From an uncultured Sphingomonadales bacterium (GTDB lineage: Bacteria > Pseudomonadota > Alphaproteobacteria > Sphingomonadales > Sphingomonadaceae): a DNA stretch of 64,000 nt. This document shows, one piece after another, positions 36,013-48,747 of the stretch. A program made the translations under genes and the position numbers. The notes under the pieces were generated by a model that was not told the origin of the DNA, did no database searches, and saw only the letters and a list, made by a program, of their open reading frames with translations. The stretch is from positions 217,210 through 281,209 of the forward strand of contig CAIJLZ010000011.1 of the NCBI GenBank assembly GCA_903821605.1, given 5' to 3'. The number at the start of each line of letters is the position of its first letter. The first letter of the stretch is position 1.

Positions 36013-38328
36013 ATGGAGCCGATCGCAGAGACCACCGAGCCCGCTTATCTGCGCGGCCTGAACCCACCGCAGCGCGAGGCCGTGCTGACCACCGAAGGCC
36101 CGGTACTGGTGCTGGCCGGTGCGGGAACCGGCAAGACATCGGCCCTGACCGCCCGGTTGGCGCATCTGGTTGCAACAAAACGGGCATGGCCGTCCGAAAT
36201 TCTCGCCGTCACCTTCACCAACAAGGCCGCGCGCGAAATGCGGGAACGGGTCGGCCGGATGATTGGCCCGGCGGTTGAGGGCATGCCATGGCTTGGCACC
36301 TTCCATGCGGTGTGCGCCAAGATGCTGCGCCGCCATCCCGAACTCGTCGGGCTGCAATCGAATTTTACTATTCTCGACACCGACGACCAGATCCGGCTGT
36401 TGAAACAGGTGATCACTGCGGCGGGGATGGATGAGAAGCGCTTCCCCGCAAAGCAGTTCGCAGGCGTGATCGACAAATGGAAGAATCGCGGCCTGACGCC
36501 TGCCGATCTCGACGCGGGCGATGCCGAGGCCTTTGGCGATGGCAAGGGCAAACAGCTTTACGCCGCCTATCAGGAGCGGCTGCGCACCCTCAATGCCTGC
36601 GATTTTGGCGATTTGTTGCTCCACATGCTGACGATCCTGAAAAAGGATCGCGAGGTGCTCGCCGACTATCAGCGCCGGTTCAAATACATCATGGTGGACG
36701 AATATCAGGACACCAATTCCGCCCAATATCTCTGGCTCCGCCTGCTGGCGCAGGAACGCAAAAACATCTGCTGCGTCGGCGATGACGACCAAAGCATCTA
36801 TAGCTGGCGCGGCGCAGAGGTAGCCAATATCCTCCGCTTCGAACGCGACTTTCCGGGTGCCGTCACCATCCGGCTGGAACAGAATTACCGCTCCACCCCC
36901 CATATTCTTGGGGCCGCATCGGGGCTTATCGCCTGCAATGGCGACCGGCTGGGCAAAACGCTGTGGACCGACTGTGATGCGGGCGACAAGGTGCAGGTCA
37001 CCGGGGTCTGGGATGGCCCGGAAGAGGCGCGCCGCGTCGGCGAGACAATCGAGGATGCGCAACGCCGCGGCGAGCAGATCAACGAAATGGCGATCCTCGT
37101 CCGTGCCCAGTTCCAGACCCGCGAACTGGAAGAACGCTTCATCGCGACCGGCATTCCTTATAAGATCGTCGGCGGCTTTCGCTTTTACGAGCGCGCCGAA
37201 ATCCGGGATTCGCTCGCCTATCTGCGGCTCGTCCACCAGCCACAGGATGACCTCGCCTTTGAACGCATCGTCAACCTGCCGAAACGCGGCCTTGGTGATA
37301 CCGCGATGGCCAAGCTCCACCGTCTGGCGCGGGCGCAAGCCACCTCGCTGTCAGCGGCAGCCGTCGCCATTCTCGATAGCGATGAACTGACCCCACAGGC
37401 GCGCCGTTCGCTGGGGCGCTTTGTGGCCGACATCGCCCGCTGGCGCGATTCGGCCCGCACACTGCCACATGGCGAACTCGCCCGGCTGGTGCTGGAAGAA
37501 TCCGGCTACACCGCGATGTGGCAGGCCGAGAAATCGGCGGAAGCGGCAGGGCGGCTTGAAAATTTGCAGGAACTGGTCCGGGCGATGGAGGAATATGAGT
37601 CGCTCGATGCCTTTCTCGAACATGTCAGTCTGGTGATGGACAATGACGCGGGCGACGACGGCCAGAAGGTCACGATCATGACCATCCACGCCGCCAAGGG
37701 GCTGGAGTTCGACCGCACTTTTCTCGTCGGCTGGGAAGAAGGTGTCTTCCCGTCGCAACGCGCGCTGGACGAAGGCGGTGCAGCGTCATTGGAAGAGGAA
37801 CGCCGCCTCGGCTATGTGGCGATCACCCGGGCGCGCAAGCATTGCTCGATCTGGCACGCCGCCAATCGCCGCATCTATGGCCAGTGGCTAAGCTCCCTGC
37901 CGTCCCGCTTCATCGCCGAACTGCCAGAGGAGCATGTCGAGCAGGATACGACCATGACCGCTGGCGCGCATGGCTATCAGGGCTGGGGCGGTACCGGCCT
38001 TGGGGGCAACAGCTTTGGCAGCGCCTATGTGCAAGATGAAGGCAGCGCGCGGTCATTCCAGCCCGCAACGGGCGGGGCCGGCAGCCATGGTCCGGGCTGG
38101 CAGCGGGCGACCGGCAATGGCTGGACATCCATGTCCCCGGTACGGGCGCGGGAAAAAGCGGCAAGTTTCGCCGCCAAGCCGCGCAACGATCTCCAACTTG
38201 GGCAACGGGTCTTCCACAACAAATTCGGTTATGGCACGATCACCGAAATGGACGGTAACAAGCTGGACATTGAGTTTGAACAAGCGGGCCTGAAACGGGT
38301 GATGGATAATTTCGTCACCCCCGGCTGA
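36013..38328 (+). CDS. uvrD: UvrD/PcrA-family superfamily 1 DNA helicase
   Basis: A 771-aa ATP-dependent 3'-5' DNA helicase for nucleotide excision and mismatch repair. Seen: Walker A AGAGTGKTSAL, motif Ia FTNKAAREMRERV, motif II VDEYQDTN, motif III VGDDDQSIYSWRGAE, motif IV QNYRS, motif VI AITRARKHC, and a C-terminal Tudor-like end (VFHNKFGYGTITEMDGNKLD) that in PcrA/UvrD contacts RNA polymerase. A Gly/Ser-rich linker (about 640-720) precedes that tail. Divergent from phoR. Confidence 0.95.
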   Translation: MEPIAETTEPAYLRGLNPPQREAVLTTEGPVLVLAGAGTGKTSALTARLAHLVATKRAWPSEILAVTFTNKAAREMRERVGRMIGPAVEGMPWLGTFHAVCAKMLRRHPELVGLQSNFTILDTDDQIRLLKQVITAAGMDEKRFPAKQFAGVIDKWKNRGLTPADLDAGDAEAFGDGKGKQLYAAYQERLRTLNACDFGDLLLHMLTILKKDREVLADYQRRFKYIMVDEYQDTNSAQYLWLRLLAQERKNICCVGDDDQSIYSWRGAEVANILRFERDFPGAVTIRLEQNYRSTPHILGAASGLIACNGDRLGKTLWTDCDAGDKVQVTGVWDGPEEARRVGETIEDAQRRGEQINEMAILVRAQFQTRELEERFIATGIPYKIVGGFRFYERAEIRDSLAYLRLVHQPQDDLAFERIVNLPKRGLGDTAMAKLHRLARAQATSLSAAAVAILDSDELTPQARRSLGRFVADIARWRDSARTLPHGELARLVLEESGYTAMWQAEKSAEAAGRLENLQELVRAMEEYESLDAFLEHVSLVMDNDAGDDGQKVTIMTIHAAKGLEFDRTFLVGWEEGVFPSQRALDEGGAASLEEERRLGYVAITRARKHCSIWHAANRRIYGQWLSSLPSRFIAELPEEHVEQDTTMTAGAHGYQGWGGTGLGGNSFGSAYVQDEGSARSFQPATGGAGSHGPGWQRATGNGWTSMSPVRAREKAASFAAKPRNDLQLGQRVFHNKFGYGTITEMDGNKLDIEFEQAGLKRVMDNFVTPG

Positions 38329-38357
38329 GGCGAGTTGCGTAGGTGTGAGGTGGCAAG

Positions 38358-39038
38358 ATGGACGATGTGGCAGCGGACAATTCCGGTCACCGTGCGCGGC
38401 TGCGCCAGCGCCTTGTCGATGGCGGACCGGAGGCCTTGCTTGACCATGAACTGATCGAATATCTCCTTGCCCTTGCCATCCCCCGCCGCGACACCAAGCC
38501 GCTTGCCAAGCAACTCATCACCGAGTTTGGCGGATTGGGCGGCCTGCTATCTACCGATGCCGAAGCTTTAAGACGGGCCGGGCTTAGCGACGGGGTGGTT
38601 GGCGCCCTCAAGATCGCACAGGCCTCGGCGCTGCGACTGCTCAAATCCGAGGTCATCGGGCGGCCGATATTGAGTAGTTGGCAGGCGTTGCTCGACTATC
38701 TCCACGCCGACATGGCCCATCAATTAATCGAGCGCGTGCGCATTCTCTATCTCAACGCCCGCAACATGCTGATCCGCGACGAACTCATGTCCGAAGGCTC
38801 GGTTGACGAAGCGGCAGTGCATGTCCGCGAGGTGATCCGTCGCACGCTCGACCTCGGGGCCGTGTCGCTGATCCTTGTCCACAATCATCCCAGTGGCGAT
38901 CCCCAACCAAGCCGCGCCGACATTGATCTCACCCGCAAGATCATCGAGGCCGGACGGCATTTATCGATCACGGTCCATGATCATGTCATCATCGGCAGAT
39001 CAGGCTATAAGAGCATGCGCAGCCTGGGCCTCATCTAG
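38358..39038 (+). CDS. radC: RadC family JAB/MPN domain protein
   Basis: A 226-aa protein: helix-hairpin-helix-like N-terminal region (about 20-95, LRRAGLSDGVVGALK) and a C-terminal JAB1/MPN metalloprotease-like domain. Seen: JAMM motif HNHPSGDPQPSRAD, with the metal His pair and Asp. RadC's role is unproven despite the name. It starts 29 bases after the helicase stop, probably in one operon. Confidence 0.92.
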   Translation: MDDVAADNSGHRARLRQRLVDGGPEALLDHELIEYLLALAIPRRDTKPLAKQLITEFGGLGGLLSTDAEALRRAGLSDGVVGALKIAQASALRLLKSEVIGRPILSSWQALLDYLHADMAHQLIERVRILYLNARNMLIRDELMSEGSVDEAAVHVREVIRRTLDLGAVSLILVHNHPSGDPQPSRADIDLTRKIIEAGRHLSITVHDHVIIGRSGYKSMRSLGLI

Positions 39039-39159
39039 AGTTCCCATCTAGGGAGAAGTGCGGATGGGGAGACGGGCATCGGCGCGCTATGCCTGCTGCT
39101 GCGCAAGCAGCGATAGGCCGACGCCAGCCGTATCGGACCATCAAAAAATCGCCACACCC

Positions 39160-39189
39160 CTTGTGTTGTAAATCCGCAACACCACATCA
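39160..39189 (+). promoter_or_regulatory. possible sigma32-type promoter and inverted repeat upstream of clpB
   Basis: CTTGTGT (39160-39166), 15 bases, then CCACATCA resembles a RpoH promoter. Within it GTGTTG-N8-CAACAC (39163-39182) is an inverted repeat. It ends 24 bases before the clpB start, which would leave a short leader. Motif-based and tentative. Confidence 0.4.
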
Positions 39190-39213
39190 TCGAGTGAAAG
39201 GAAGGGGCCATCC

Positions 39214-41790
<2,577 letters not shown>

Positions 41791-41807
41791 CCGCCAATCA
41801 GATGATC

Positions 41808-41840
41808 GGGCCCTGGCAATTGCCGGGGCCCGTTTTTTTT
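41808..41840 (+). terminator. Rho-independent terminator after clpB
   Basis: GGGCCC pairs with GGGCCC, with inner GGCA/TGCC, followed by G and eight Ts. Confidence 0.93.
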
Positions 41841-41899
41841 GCACCGATCCGGACAGACAGTTAGCCATGATTTAGCGCGGCGCGATTACATCTCAATGG

Positions 41900-42937
41900 A
41901 TGGACAGCCCCAGCCCGACCCCTTATCTTGATCACCACGCTCTAATGGAGCAACCTGCCCCCATGTGGTTCAAGACATCGAAGCCCCCCGCCCCAGATCA
42001 CTGTGAACTCGCTATTGATGCGCGGGGGCTGATCAAAAATTTCGGCGATTTCCGCGCGGTTGATGGCGTTGACTTGCAGGTCCGCACCGGCAGTATTTTC
42101 GGCATTCTTGGCCCCAATGGGGCGGGCAAGACGACAACGCTGCGGATGTTGCTCGGGATCATCGAGCCAGACAGCGGTAGTCGCCGACTGCTCGACAGCC
42201 TGAACCCGCTCGATGTCGCTCAGATGGTCGGCTATCTCCCCGAAGAGCGCGGGCTTTATCCATCGATGAAGGCGGTCGAGGCCATTGCTTTCATGGGTGC
42301 GTTGCGCGGCCTGTCACTCGGCGAAGGGCGCAAGCGTGCGCGGGCCTTGATGGAAGAACATGATCTCGGCTTCGCCGCAGACCGCCAAATTCGCCAGCTC
42401 TCCAAGGGCATGGCGCAGACGGTGCAGTTGCTTGGCACCTTTGTCCACCGACCCCGATTGATCGTGCTTGATGAACCCTTTTCCGGCTTGGATGCGCTCA
42501 ACCAACAAAAGCTGGAGCGCCTGATCCGGGCACAGGCCGATGCCGGTGTCACCATTATCTTTTCAACCCATGTCATCGCCCATGCCGAACGTTTGTGCGA
42601 AGAGATCGCCATCATCGCCGGCGGCAAAGTCCCCTTCCACGGCGCAGTCGAGGCGGCGCGCGACCGACTAAGGCCGCAAGTCAGGCTGGAAACCCGCACG
42701 CTGGATGGGCCATGGCGCGCCGCCCTACCGCCCGGCACCCAACCGCAAGGGCATTGGTGGCACTTTACCCTGCCCGAAACCGGGGTAGAGCCGCTGCTTC
42801 GTGCCCTGATTGAGGGCGATGCCGGGATCCAGTCACTCTCCATCGAGCGACCCGGGCTACATGATGCGTTCGTCGCCATCGCTGGCGAGGCCGCTGCCGC
42901 CGAGATGGCCCGCGAGCAGAGGGAGCATAGCGCATGA
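41900..42937 (+). CDS. ABC exporter ATP-binding protein (NatA-like)
   Basis: A 345-aa ATPase of an ABC-2-type exporter. Seen: Walker A GPNGAGKTTTLRML, Q-loop-like VGYLPEERGLYP, signature LSKGMAQTVQ, Walker B LIVLDEPFSGLDALN, H-loop STHVIAHAE. The C-terminal about 90 residues (from about 255) form a domain common in NatA-type proteins. The start is uncertain: 41900, 41945 and 41963 all lack a good ribosome-binding site; the ATPase fold begins near residue 40 of the longest version. The stop overlaps the permease start (ATGA). Confidence 0.9.
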   Translation: MDSPSPTPYLDHHALMEQPAPMWFKTSKPPAPDHCELAIDARGLIKNFGDFRAVDGVDLQVRTGSIFGILGPNGAGKTTTLRMLLGIIEPDSGSRRLLDSLNPLDVAQMVGYLPEERGLYPSMKAVEAIAFMGALRGLSLGEGRKRARALMEEHDLGFAADRQIRQLSKGMAQTVQLLGTFVHRPRLIVLDEPFSGLDALNQQKLERLIRAQADAGVTIIFSTHVIAHAERLCEEIAIIAGGKVPFHGAVEAARDRLRPQVRLETRTLDGPWRAALPPGTQPQGHWWHFTLPETGVEPLLRALIEGDAGIQSLSIERPGLHDAFVAIAGEAAAAEMAREQREHSA

Positions 42938-44169
42938 GACAACTTCTTCGTTCGGCATGGGTAATCGCGCGCCGCGACTTCACGGCTGTCGTCTTGTCGA
43001 AATCGTTCATCTTCTTCCTGCTTGGGCCATTTTTTCCGGTGCTGATCGGGCTGATGGCAGGGGGCGTCGGCAGTCAGGTGGCAAAGGATATCAACCGCCC
43101 GGTCGTCGCCATCATGATGGCGCAGGCCGATAGCAAGGCCTTGCTCAAGGCCGGTGACACGCTCCGCACGCAGTTGGGCGGCAACGACATGCCCCGGCTG
43201 GAAGTGGTGAGCGATACCGCGTTGAACAATCAGGATATCGACCGGCTGCTCGTTCGCGCCGCGAGCAAAAATGGCGAACATGGCTATGCTGCCGTGCTCT
43301 CCGGCTCGTTGGAACGGCCCCGCTTCACCGCGACCCGCACCGATATCGACCGCTGGCGCGGCACGATTGGATTGATCGTGCAGCACGCCCACGAAGGGGC
43401 CGGCACGCCACCGGTCATCGAAACCCGCACGGTGGAAATCAGTGAAGGGTCGCGGGCCACCAACCGCCTGCTCACCGCCCAATTAGGCCAGATGCTGTTA
43501 TTCTTGCTGACCATGCTGCTCGCGGGCATGGTCTTGTCCAACCTCGTCGAAGAAAAAACCAACAAGGTCATCGAGATTCTCGCCGCGTCAGCCCCGATTG
43601 ATGCCATTTTTCTGGGCAAGCTATTCGCCATGCTCGGCATGGCATTCATCGGCATTTCGGTGTGGTTCAGCGCAGGCGCACTGGTAATCGGGCTCAGCGG
43701 CTCATCACTTCCGGCGATTGCTGCCCCCGCGGTTGGCTGGCCCGCTTTTCTGATGCTGGGCATCGCTTATTTCGCCATGGCCTATCTGCTGCTCGGTTCA
43801 CTGTTTCTGGGGATCGGCGGCATGGCCTCAACGGTGCGCGAAGTGCAAACCCTCTCCATGCCGGTTACGATGGCGCAATTGCTGTTCTTCTTCATCGCCA
43901 GCCTGTCGGTGTCGAAAACCGGCGAGCCGATCGAACTATTTGCCCAACTTTTCCCGTTCAGCTCACCCTTTGCGATGCTGGCACGCGCCGCGACGCAAGC
44001 CGCACTTTGGCCGCATGTGTTTGCGCTCTTGTGGCAGACGCTGTGGACCGGCCTGATCATCCACATCGGCGCAAGCCTGTTCCGTCGTAATGTCCTGAAA
44101 TCAGGTCGCGCGCGCCCACGCGGCCGCAGCGTGCTGGTCCGGCTGTTCACATTCAGCCGAACCAGTTGA
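42934..44169 (+). CDS. ABC-2 type exporter permease (NatB-like)
   Basis: A 411-aa membrane protein: one N-terminal helix, a large extracytoplasmic domain (about 45-180), then five helices (about 185-390). The segment GMVLSNLVEEKTNKVIEILAASAP is typical of NatB-type permeases, where the cytoplasmic loop meets the ATPase. Translationally coupled to the ATPase by a 4-base overlap (ATGA). Exported substrate is unknown; NatAB relatives export Na+, but many homologues are uncharacterised. Confidence 0.9.
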   Translation: MRQLLRSAWVIARRDFTAVVLSKSFIFFLLGPFFPVLIGLMAGGVGSQVAKDINRPVVAIMMAQADSKALLKAGDTLRTQLGGNDMPRLEVVSDTALNNQDIDRLLVRAASKNGEHGYAAVLSGSLERPRFTATRTDIDRWRGTIGLIVQHAHEGAGTPPVIETRTVEISEGSRATNRLLTAQLGQMLLFLLTMLLAGMVLSNLVEEKTNKVIEILAASAPIDAIFLGKLFAMLGMAFIGISVWFSAGALVIGLSGSSLPAIAAPAVGWPAFLMLGIAYFAMAYLLLGSLFLGIGGMASTVREVQTLSMPVTMAQLLFFFIASLSVSKTGEPIELFAQLFPFSSPFAMLARAATQAALWPHVFALLWQTLWTGLIIHIGASLFRRNVLKSGRARPRGRSVLVRLFTFSRTS

Positions 44170-44181
44170 CGCCGCGAACGG

Positions 44182-45480
44182 TCAACCCTTGGCAGCGTCC
44201 AGCGCCTGAGCCAGATCACCAATAATGTCGTCGATATGCTCCAGTCCGATCGACAGGCGGACATAACCCTCCGACACCCCGGCCGAAAGCTGCTCCTCCG
44301 GCGACATTTGCGAATGGGTGGTGGAGGCCGGATGGATGGCGAGGCTACGCGCATCGCCGATGTTGGCAACATGGTAAAAGAGCTGCAGCGCATCGATAAA
44401 GCGCCGACCGGCCTCGCGACCGCCCGCCAATTCGAAACCAAGCAGGCCACCCTTGCCGCCGACAAGATATTTGTCAGCCCGCGCCCGCTGGTCGCCGGTC
44501 TGAAGCGACGGGTGGATAACCTTGACCACATCCGACCGTGCGGCGAGGAATTGCGCTACCTTCTCCGCATTCTCGCAATGGCGCGCGATCCGCAGCGGCA
44601 ACGTCTCAATGCCCTGAATCAGTTGAAACGCGTTAAACGGTGACAGCGCCGCCCCAAGATCCCGCAACAACACGGTGCGGGCGCGCAGAACATAAGCGAT
44701 CGGCCCAAGCGGCTTGGCCGCCTCGGCCCAGACCGCGCCGTGATAGCTGGGGTCCGGGGTGTTGAGCATCGGCTGACGCTCCGGCACCGCCTGCCAATCG
44801 AAATTACCGCCATCAACGATCATCCCGCCAATCGATGTGCCATGGCCACCGATATATTTGGTGGTCGAATAGACAATGATCGCCGCGCCATGATCGAAGG
44901 GCCGCGCCAGCAAGGGCGCTGCGGTGTTATCGACAATGAGCGGGATGCCAAGTGGACGGCCAATCGCCGCGATCTCGGCCATCGGCGGGACGATCAGCTT
45001 GGGATTGGGCAGCGTTTCGAGATAATAAGCGCGGGTGCGTTCGTCGGTCGCCCGGGCAAAGGCCTGCGGATCGGCCGGGTCAACAAAGCGCACCTCAATC
45101 CCCATGTCGCGCAGCGTGTTGGCGAAGAGATTATAGGTGCCGCCATAAAGGTCGGTGCCGCTGACGATATTATCACCCGCGCGCGCCAGATTTTGGATTG
45201 AAAAGGCCGACGCCGCCTGTCCCGAGGCGACGGCGAGTGCCGCCGCGCCACCTTCCAACGCCGCAATGCGCTGTTCCAGCACATCGGTCGTGGGGTTCAT
45301 AATGCGGGTGTAGATGTTGCCGAGTTCGGCCAGCGCAAACAGGTTGGCAGCGTGCTCGCTATCACGGAACTGATAGGAGGTGGTTTGATAGATCGGCGGC
45401 GCGACGGCGCCGGTCGCGGGGTCAGCCCGCCAGCCCGCATGAAGCGCAAGTGTTTCGGGCCGATAGCTGTTCGATGCCAT
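44182..45480 (-). CDS. metY: O-acetylhomoserine sulfhydrylase-like Cys/Met metabolism PLP enzyme
   Basis: A 432-aa PLP enzyme of the cystathionine gamma-synthase family, longest in the O-acetylhomoserine (thiol)-lyase group. It would make homocysteine from O-acetylhomoserine and sulfide in methionine synthesis. Seen: N-terminal LALHAGWRADPATGAVAPPI, IYTRIMNPTTDVLE, the cofactor lysine in STTKYIGGHGT (about residue 210), and a long C-terminal domain. AAAGGAG lies before the ATG. Upstream leader (45481-45630) shows no clear SAM-II or SAM/SAH riboswitch. A cystathionine gamma-lyase role is less likely given the length. Confidence 0.88.
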   Translation of the reverse strand: MASNSYRPETLALHAGWRADPATGAVAPPIYQTTSYQFRDSEHAANLFALAELGNIYTRIMNPTTDVLEQRIAALEGGAAALAVASGQAASAFSIQNLARAGDNIVSGTDLYGGTYNLFANTLRDMGIEVRFVDPADPQAFARATDERTRAYYLETLPNPKLIVPPMAEIAAIGRPLGIPLIVDNTAAPLLARPFDHGAAIIVYSTTKYIGGHGTSIGGMIVDGGNFDWQAVPERQPMLNTPDPSYHGAVWAEAAKPLGPIAYVLRARTVLLRDLGAALSPFNAFQLIQGIETLPLRIARHCENAEKVAQFLAARSDVVKVIHPSLQTGDQRARADKYLVGGKGGLLGFELAGGREAGRRFIDALQLFYHVANIGDARSLAIHPASTTHSQMSPEEQLSAGVSEGYVRLSIGLEHIDDIIGDLAQALDAAKG

Positions 45481-45630
45481 GAATATCCACTCCTTTGAAA
45501 CGAATCTGGTGAAAGCCTAATACTCCCATAGCCGCTTGGCGAGGCTCGGTTATTTGACGCAGCGCAAAATACCTTGCCTGTATGACAACGCAGCCATAGC
45601 GTTGCACCCTTGGCAAATGGATGGAGCGTC

Positions 45631-46473
45631 ATGACCCGATTGTTGCTGCTAGAGGGGAACACTGCCGACCGACGGGCCCGCGCCCGCGCCTTGCAGGTCC
45701 GCTCATCAAGCGAGATATACGCGGTGGCGATTGCCGCCGAATTTCCAGAGATCGAGTTGGACGTGCTCAATGGTGCCGATCCCGGCGAGTCGATCCCGCA
45801 GGGGCGGACATGGTCGGACTATGATGGCTTCGTCATCACCGGCTCATCGCTCCACGCCTATGAAGAGTTGTTCGCCGTCACCAACCAGATCGAGCTGACA
45901 AAACAGGCCGCAGACGCGGGGCTGCCGATTTTCGGTAGTTGCTGGGGACTGCAAATCCTGAGCGTGGCGACTGGTGGCAAGGTTGCATTAAACCCCAAGG
46001 GCCGCGAGGTCGGAATCGCGCGCAAGATTTACCTGACCGATCAAGGCGCAGATCATCCGATGTTCCGGGCAAAAGCGCCGGTCTTCGATTCCGTCTGCAT
46101 CCATTATGATGAAGTGACACGCCTGCCGGATAACGCCACGCTGCTCGCCTCCAACAGCCATAGTGCGGTGCAGGCGGCCCTGATACCGATCGGGAAAACG
46201 ACTGCTTGGGCGGTGCAATATCACCCCGAGTTCGATCTCCACCAGCTTGCCCAACTCTACACCCTCTATGCCGACGACATGGTGCGGCAGGGCTTCTTTG
46301 CCTCGAACAACGACCTCACCACCTATAGTGAGCAGTTGACCCGGCTCGCCGACAACCCAACCGACGCCGGGCTGGCATGGCAATTGGGGATGGACGAAGA
46401 CGTGCTCGACGACAAGCGCCGCCGCTCGGAAATCATCGCCTGGATCGAGACCTGCGTTCTCAAACGCGGCTGA
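45631..46473 (+). CDS. class I glutamine amidotransferase domain protein
   Basis: A 280-aa stand-alone GATase1 of the GMP-synthase-like group. Seen: nucleophile elbow FGSCWGLQ with Cys104 and the catalytic pair His198-Glu200 (QYHPEF). There is no fused synthase domain, so it may hydrolyse gamma-glutamyl compounds or amidate with a partner. The ATG at 45631 follows GGAG by 4 bases; upstream in-frame starts lack support. Divergent from the metY-like gene and ending 3 bases from the convergent uvrB stop. Confidence 0.88.
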   Translation: MTRLLLLEGNTADRRARARALQVRSSSEIYAVAIAAEFPEIELDVLNGADPGESIPQGRTWSDYDGFVITGSSLHAYEELFAVTNQIELTKQAADAGLPIFGSCWGLQILSVATGGKVALNPKGREVGIARKIYLTDQGADHPMFRAKAPVFDSVCIHYDEVTRLPDNATLLASNSHSAVQAALIPIGKTTAWAVQYHPEFDLHQLAQLYTLYADDMVRQGFFASNNDLTTYSEQLTRLADNPTDAGLAWQLGMDEDVLDDKRRRSEIIAWIETCVLKRG

Positions 46474-46476
46474 GGC

Positions 46477-48660
46477 TTAGCCGCCCCTTTTGCGGGCCCG
46501 CACCTGCTGCTGCTTGCCAAAACGGGTCTTGCGGGTACCCGGACGGCCCTCGACGGCACGGCCCAGCGGGCGCTCTGCATGAACGCCAAGCTCCTGCGCT
46601 TCGAGCACCCGTATCTCATCGCGCAAGCGGGCGGCTTCCTCGAAGTCCAACTCGCCAGCCGCCGCCCGCATTTGCTTTTCCAACTCCTCGATGAACTTGC
46701 GGAGATTGTGCCCGACCATATGCGGCAGGTCGTCAATCCCGGTATCGACAGTCACCTGATCACGGCTGGCAAGATGACCGACGATATCGGCGATGTCGCG
46801 CTTGATCGTCTCCGGCGTGATGCCATTGGCCTCATTATAGGCCTGCTGCTTCACCCGACGGCGCGCGGTTTCCTTCATCGCGCGCTCCATGCTGCCGGTT
46901 ATCTTATCCGCATAGAGAATCACGCGGCCATCGACATTGCGCGCCGCGCGGCCAATCGTCTGAACCAGCGAGGTCTCGGAGCGCAAAAACCCCTCTTTGT
47001 CCGCATCAAGAATCGCCACCAGCCCGCATTCCGGGATATCCAGCCCCTCGCGTAGCAAGTTAATGCCGACCAGTACGTCATACACGCCTAGCCGCAGGTC
47101 GCGGATCAACTCGATCCGTTCCAATGTTTCGATATCGGAATGCATGTAGCGCACGCGCAGCCCCGCCTCGTGCATATATTCCGTCAAGTCCTCGGCCATG
47201 CGTTTGGTGAGGGTGGTCGCCAATGTGCGATAGCCGCGTTCGGCAGCCTTTTTCGCCTCGTGCATCAGGTCATCAACCTGGTGTTCCACCGGGCGTATCT
47301 CGACCGGCGGATCGATCAGGCCAGTCGGGCGGATCACCTGCTCGGTAAACACGCCATCCGTCTGCTCCATCTCCCACCGCCCCGGCGTGGCGGAGACAAA
47401 TACCGTCTGCGGCCGCATCGCGTTCCATTCTTCGAAACGCAGCGGGCGGTTATCGATGCAGCTCGGCAAGCGAAAGCCATATTCGGCCAACGTATATTTT
47501 CGTTTGTGGTCGCCGCGCGCCATGCCTCCAAGCTGTGGCACCATCTGGTGGCTTTCATCGACGAACAACAAGGCGTTTTCCGGCAAATATTCAAACAGGG
47601 TTGGCGGCGGATCGCCGGGCGCACGCCCCGTCAGGAAGCGGGAGTAATTTTCGATCCCGGCGCAACTGCCGGTGGCGGCGATCATTTCGAGATCGAAATG
47701 GGTGCGCTGCTCCAGCCTTTGGGCTTCAAGCAACTTATTCTGAGCCTTCAGCTCTGCCAGCCGGACCGTCAGTTCGGCCCGGATCGCCTCTGTCGCCTGC
47801 TTCAACGTTGGTCCCGGCGTGACATAATGGCTGTTGGCATAGACCCGCACCGCGTCGAGCTGAGCCACCTTCTTGCCTGTCAGCGGATCAAATTCGGTGA
47901 TCTCCTCGATCTCATCACCGAAGAAGCTGATGCGCCAGGCGGTATCCTCGTAATGCGAAGGGAAGATTTCGAGATTGTCGCCACGCACCCGGAACATGCC
48001 GCGCTGAAAGGCTGCATCGTTACGCTTATATTGCAGGCTGACGAGTTGACGGATGATCTCGCGCTGGTCGACGGTCTGGCCCTTTTTCAGGTCAAAGATC
48101 ATCGCCGAATAGGTTTCGACCGACCCGATGCCGTAGAGACATGATACCGATGCCACGATCAGCACATCGTCGCGCTCCAGCAATGACCGGGTCGCCGAGT
48201 GGCGCATCCGGTCAATCGCCTCGTTCACCGAGGATTCCTTCTCGATATAGGTGTCGGTTCGGGCAACATAGGCTTCCGGTTGGTAATAGTCATAATAGGA
48301 GACAAAAAACTCGACCGCATTATCCGGGAAGAAGCTCTTGAACTCGCCGTAAAGCTGGGCCGCCAGCGTCTTGTTCGGGGCCAGCACCAATGCCGGACGC
48401 TGTAGGCTTTCGACGACCTTGGCCATGGTAAAGGTCTTGCCCGAACCCGTCACGCCAAGCAGCACCTGATCCCGTTCACCCGCCTGTGCCTGTTCGACCA
48501 GTTCGGCAATCGCGGCAGGCTGATCGCCCGCGGGCTCATATTCGGCGACGAGCTTGAATGGCTTCCCCCCCTCGGCCTTATCAGGCCGTTCGGGGCGGTG
48601 TGGGATGAAGCTTTGAGCGGCTTCCGGCTCGTCAAGCGTGGTGCGGATCTGAATGGCCAT
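46477..48660 (-). CDS. uvrB: excinuclease ABC subunit B
   Basis: A 727-aa DNA-damage recognition helicase of nucleotide excision repair. Seen: Walker [13 protein letters not shown], beta-hairpin [11 protein letters not shown], motif DESH, helicase block [21 protein letters not shown], and the C-terminal UVR motif ([24 protein letters not shown], split here as [14 protein letters not shown] then [10 protein letters not shown]). A further basic tail of about 40 residues rich in Arg/Lys/Gly follows. Start at 48660 (MAIQIR) lacks a strong ribosome-binding site but gives the family length. Confidence 0.96.
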   Translation of the reverse strand: MAIQIRTTLDEPEAAQSFIPHRPERPDKAEGGKPFKLVAEYEPAGDQPAAIAELVEQAQAGERDQVLLGVTGSGKTFTMAKVVESLQRPALVLAPNKTLAAQLYGEFKSFFPDNAVEFFVSYYDYYQPEAYVARTDTYIEKESSVNEAIDRMRHSATRSLLERDDVLIVASVSCLYGIGSVETYSAMIFDLKKGQTVDQREIIRQLVSLQYKRNDAAFQRGMFRVRGDNLEIFPSHYEDTAWRISFFGDEIEEITEFDPLTGKKVAQLDAVRVYANSHYVTPGPTLKQATEAIRAELTVRLAELKAQNKLLEAQRLEQRTHFDLEMIAATGSCAGIENYSRFLTGRAPGDPPPTLFEYLPENALLFVDESHQMVPQLGGMARGDHKRKYTLAEYGFRLPSCIDNRPLRFEEWNAMRPQTVFVSATPGRWEMEQTDGVFTEQVIRPTGLIDPPVEIRPVEHQVDDLMHEAKKAAERGYRTLATTLTKRMAEDLTEYMHEAGLRVRYMHSDIETLERIELIRDLRLGVYDVLVGINLLREGLDIPECGLVAILDADKEGFLRSETSLVQTIGRAARNVDGRVILYADKITGSMERAMKETARRRVKQQAYNEANGITPETIKRDIADIVGHLASRDQVTVDTGIDDLPHMVGHNLRKFIEELEKQMRAAAGELDFEEAARLRDEIRVLEAQELGVHAERPLGRAVEGRPGTRKTRFGKQQQVRARKRGG

Positions 48661-48747
48661 CGCAAGAGAATATGGGGAAGACTGACCCGAGACGCAATGA
48701 CCGGAGGCAGAGACACCCATCCCTGCCCCCGATCGATCATCATCGCA

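Noticed and set aside
35914..37338. Minus-strand frame antisense to the UvrD/PcrA gene
   Set aside because: Shadow of the helicase; it would overlap the phoR upstream region without a start signal.
45481..45630. Possible SAM riboswitch ahead of the metY-like gene
   Set aside because: Neither the SAM-II nor the SAM/SAH conserved core could be found; only weak stems were seen.
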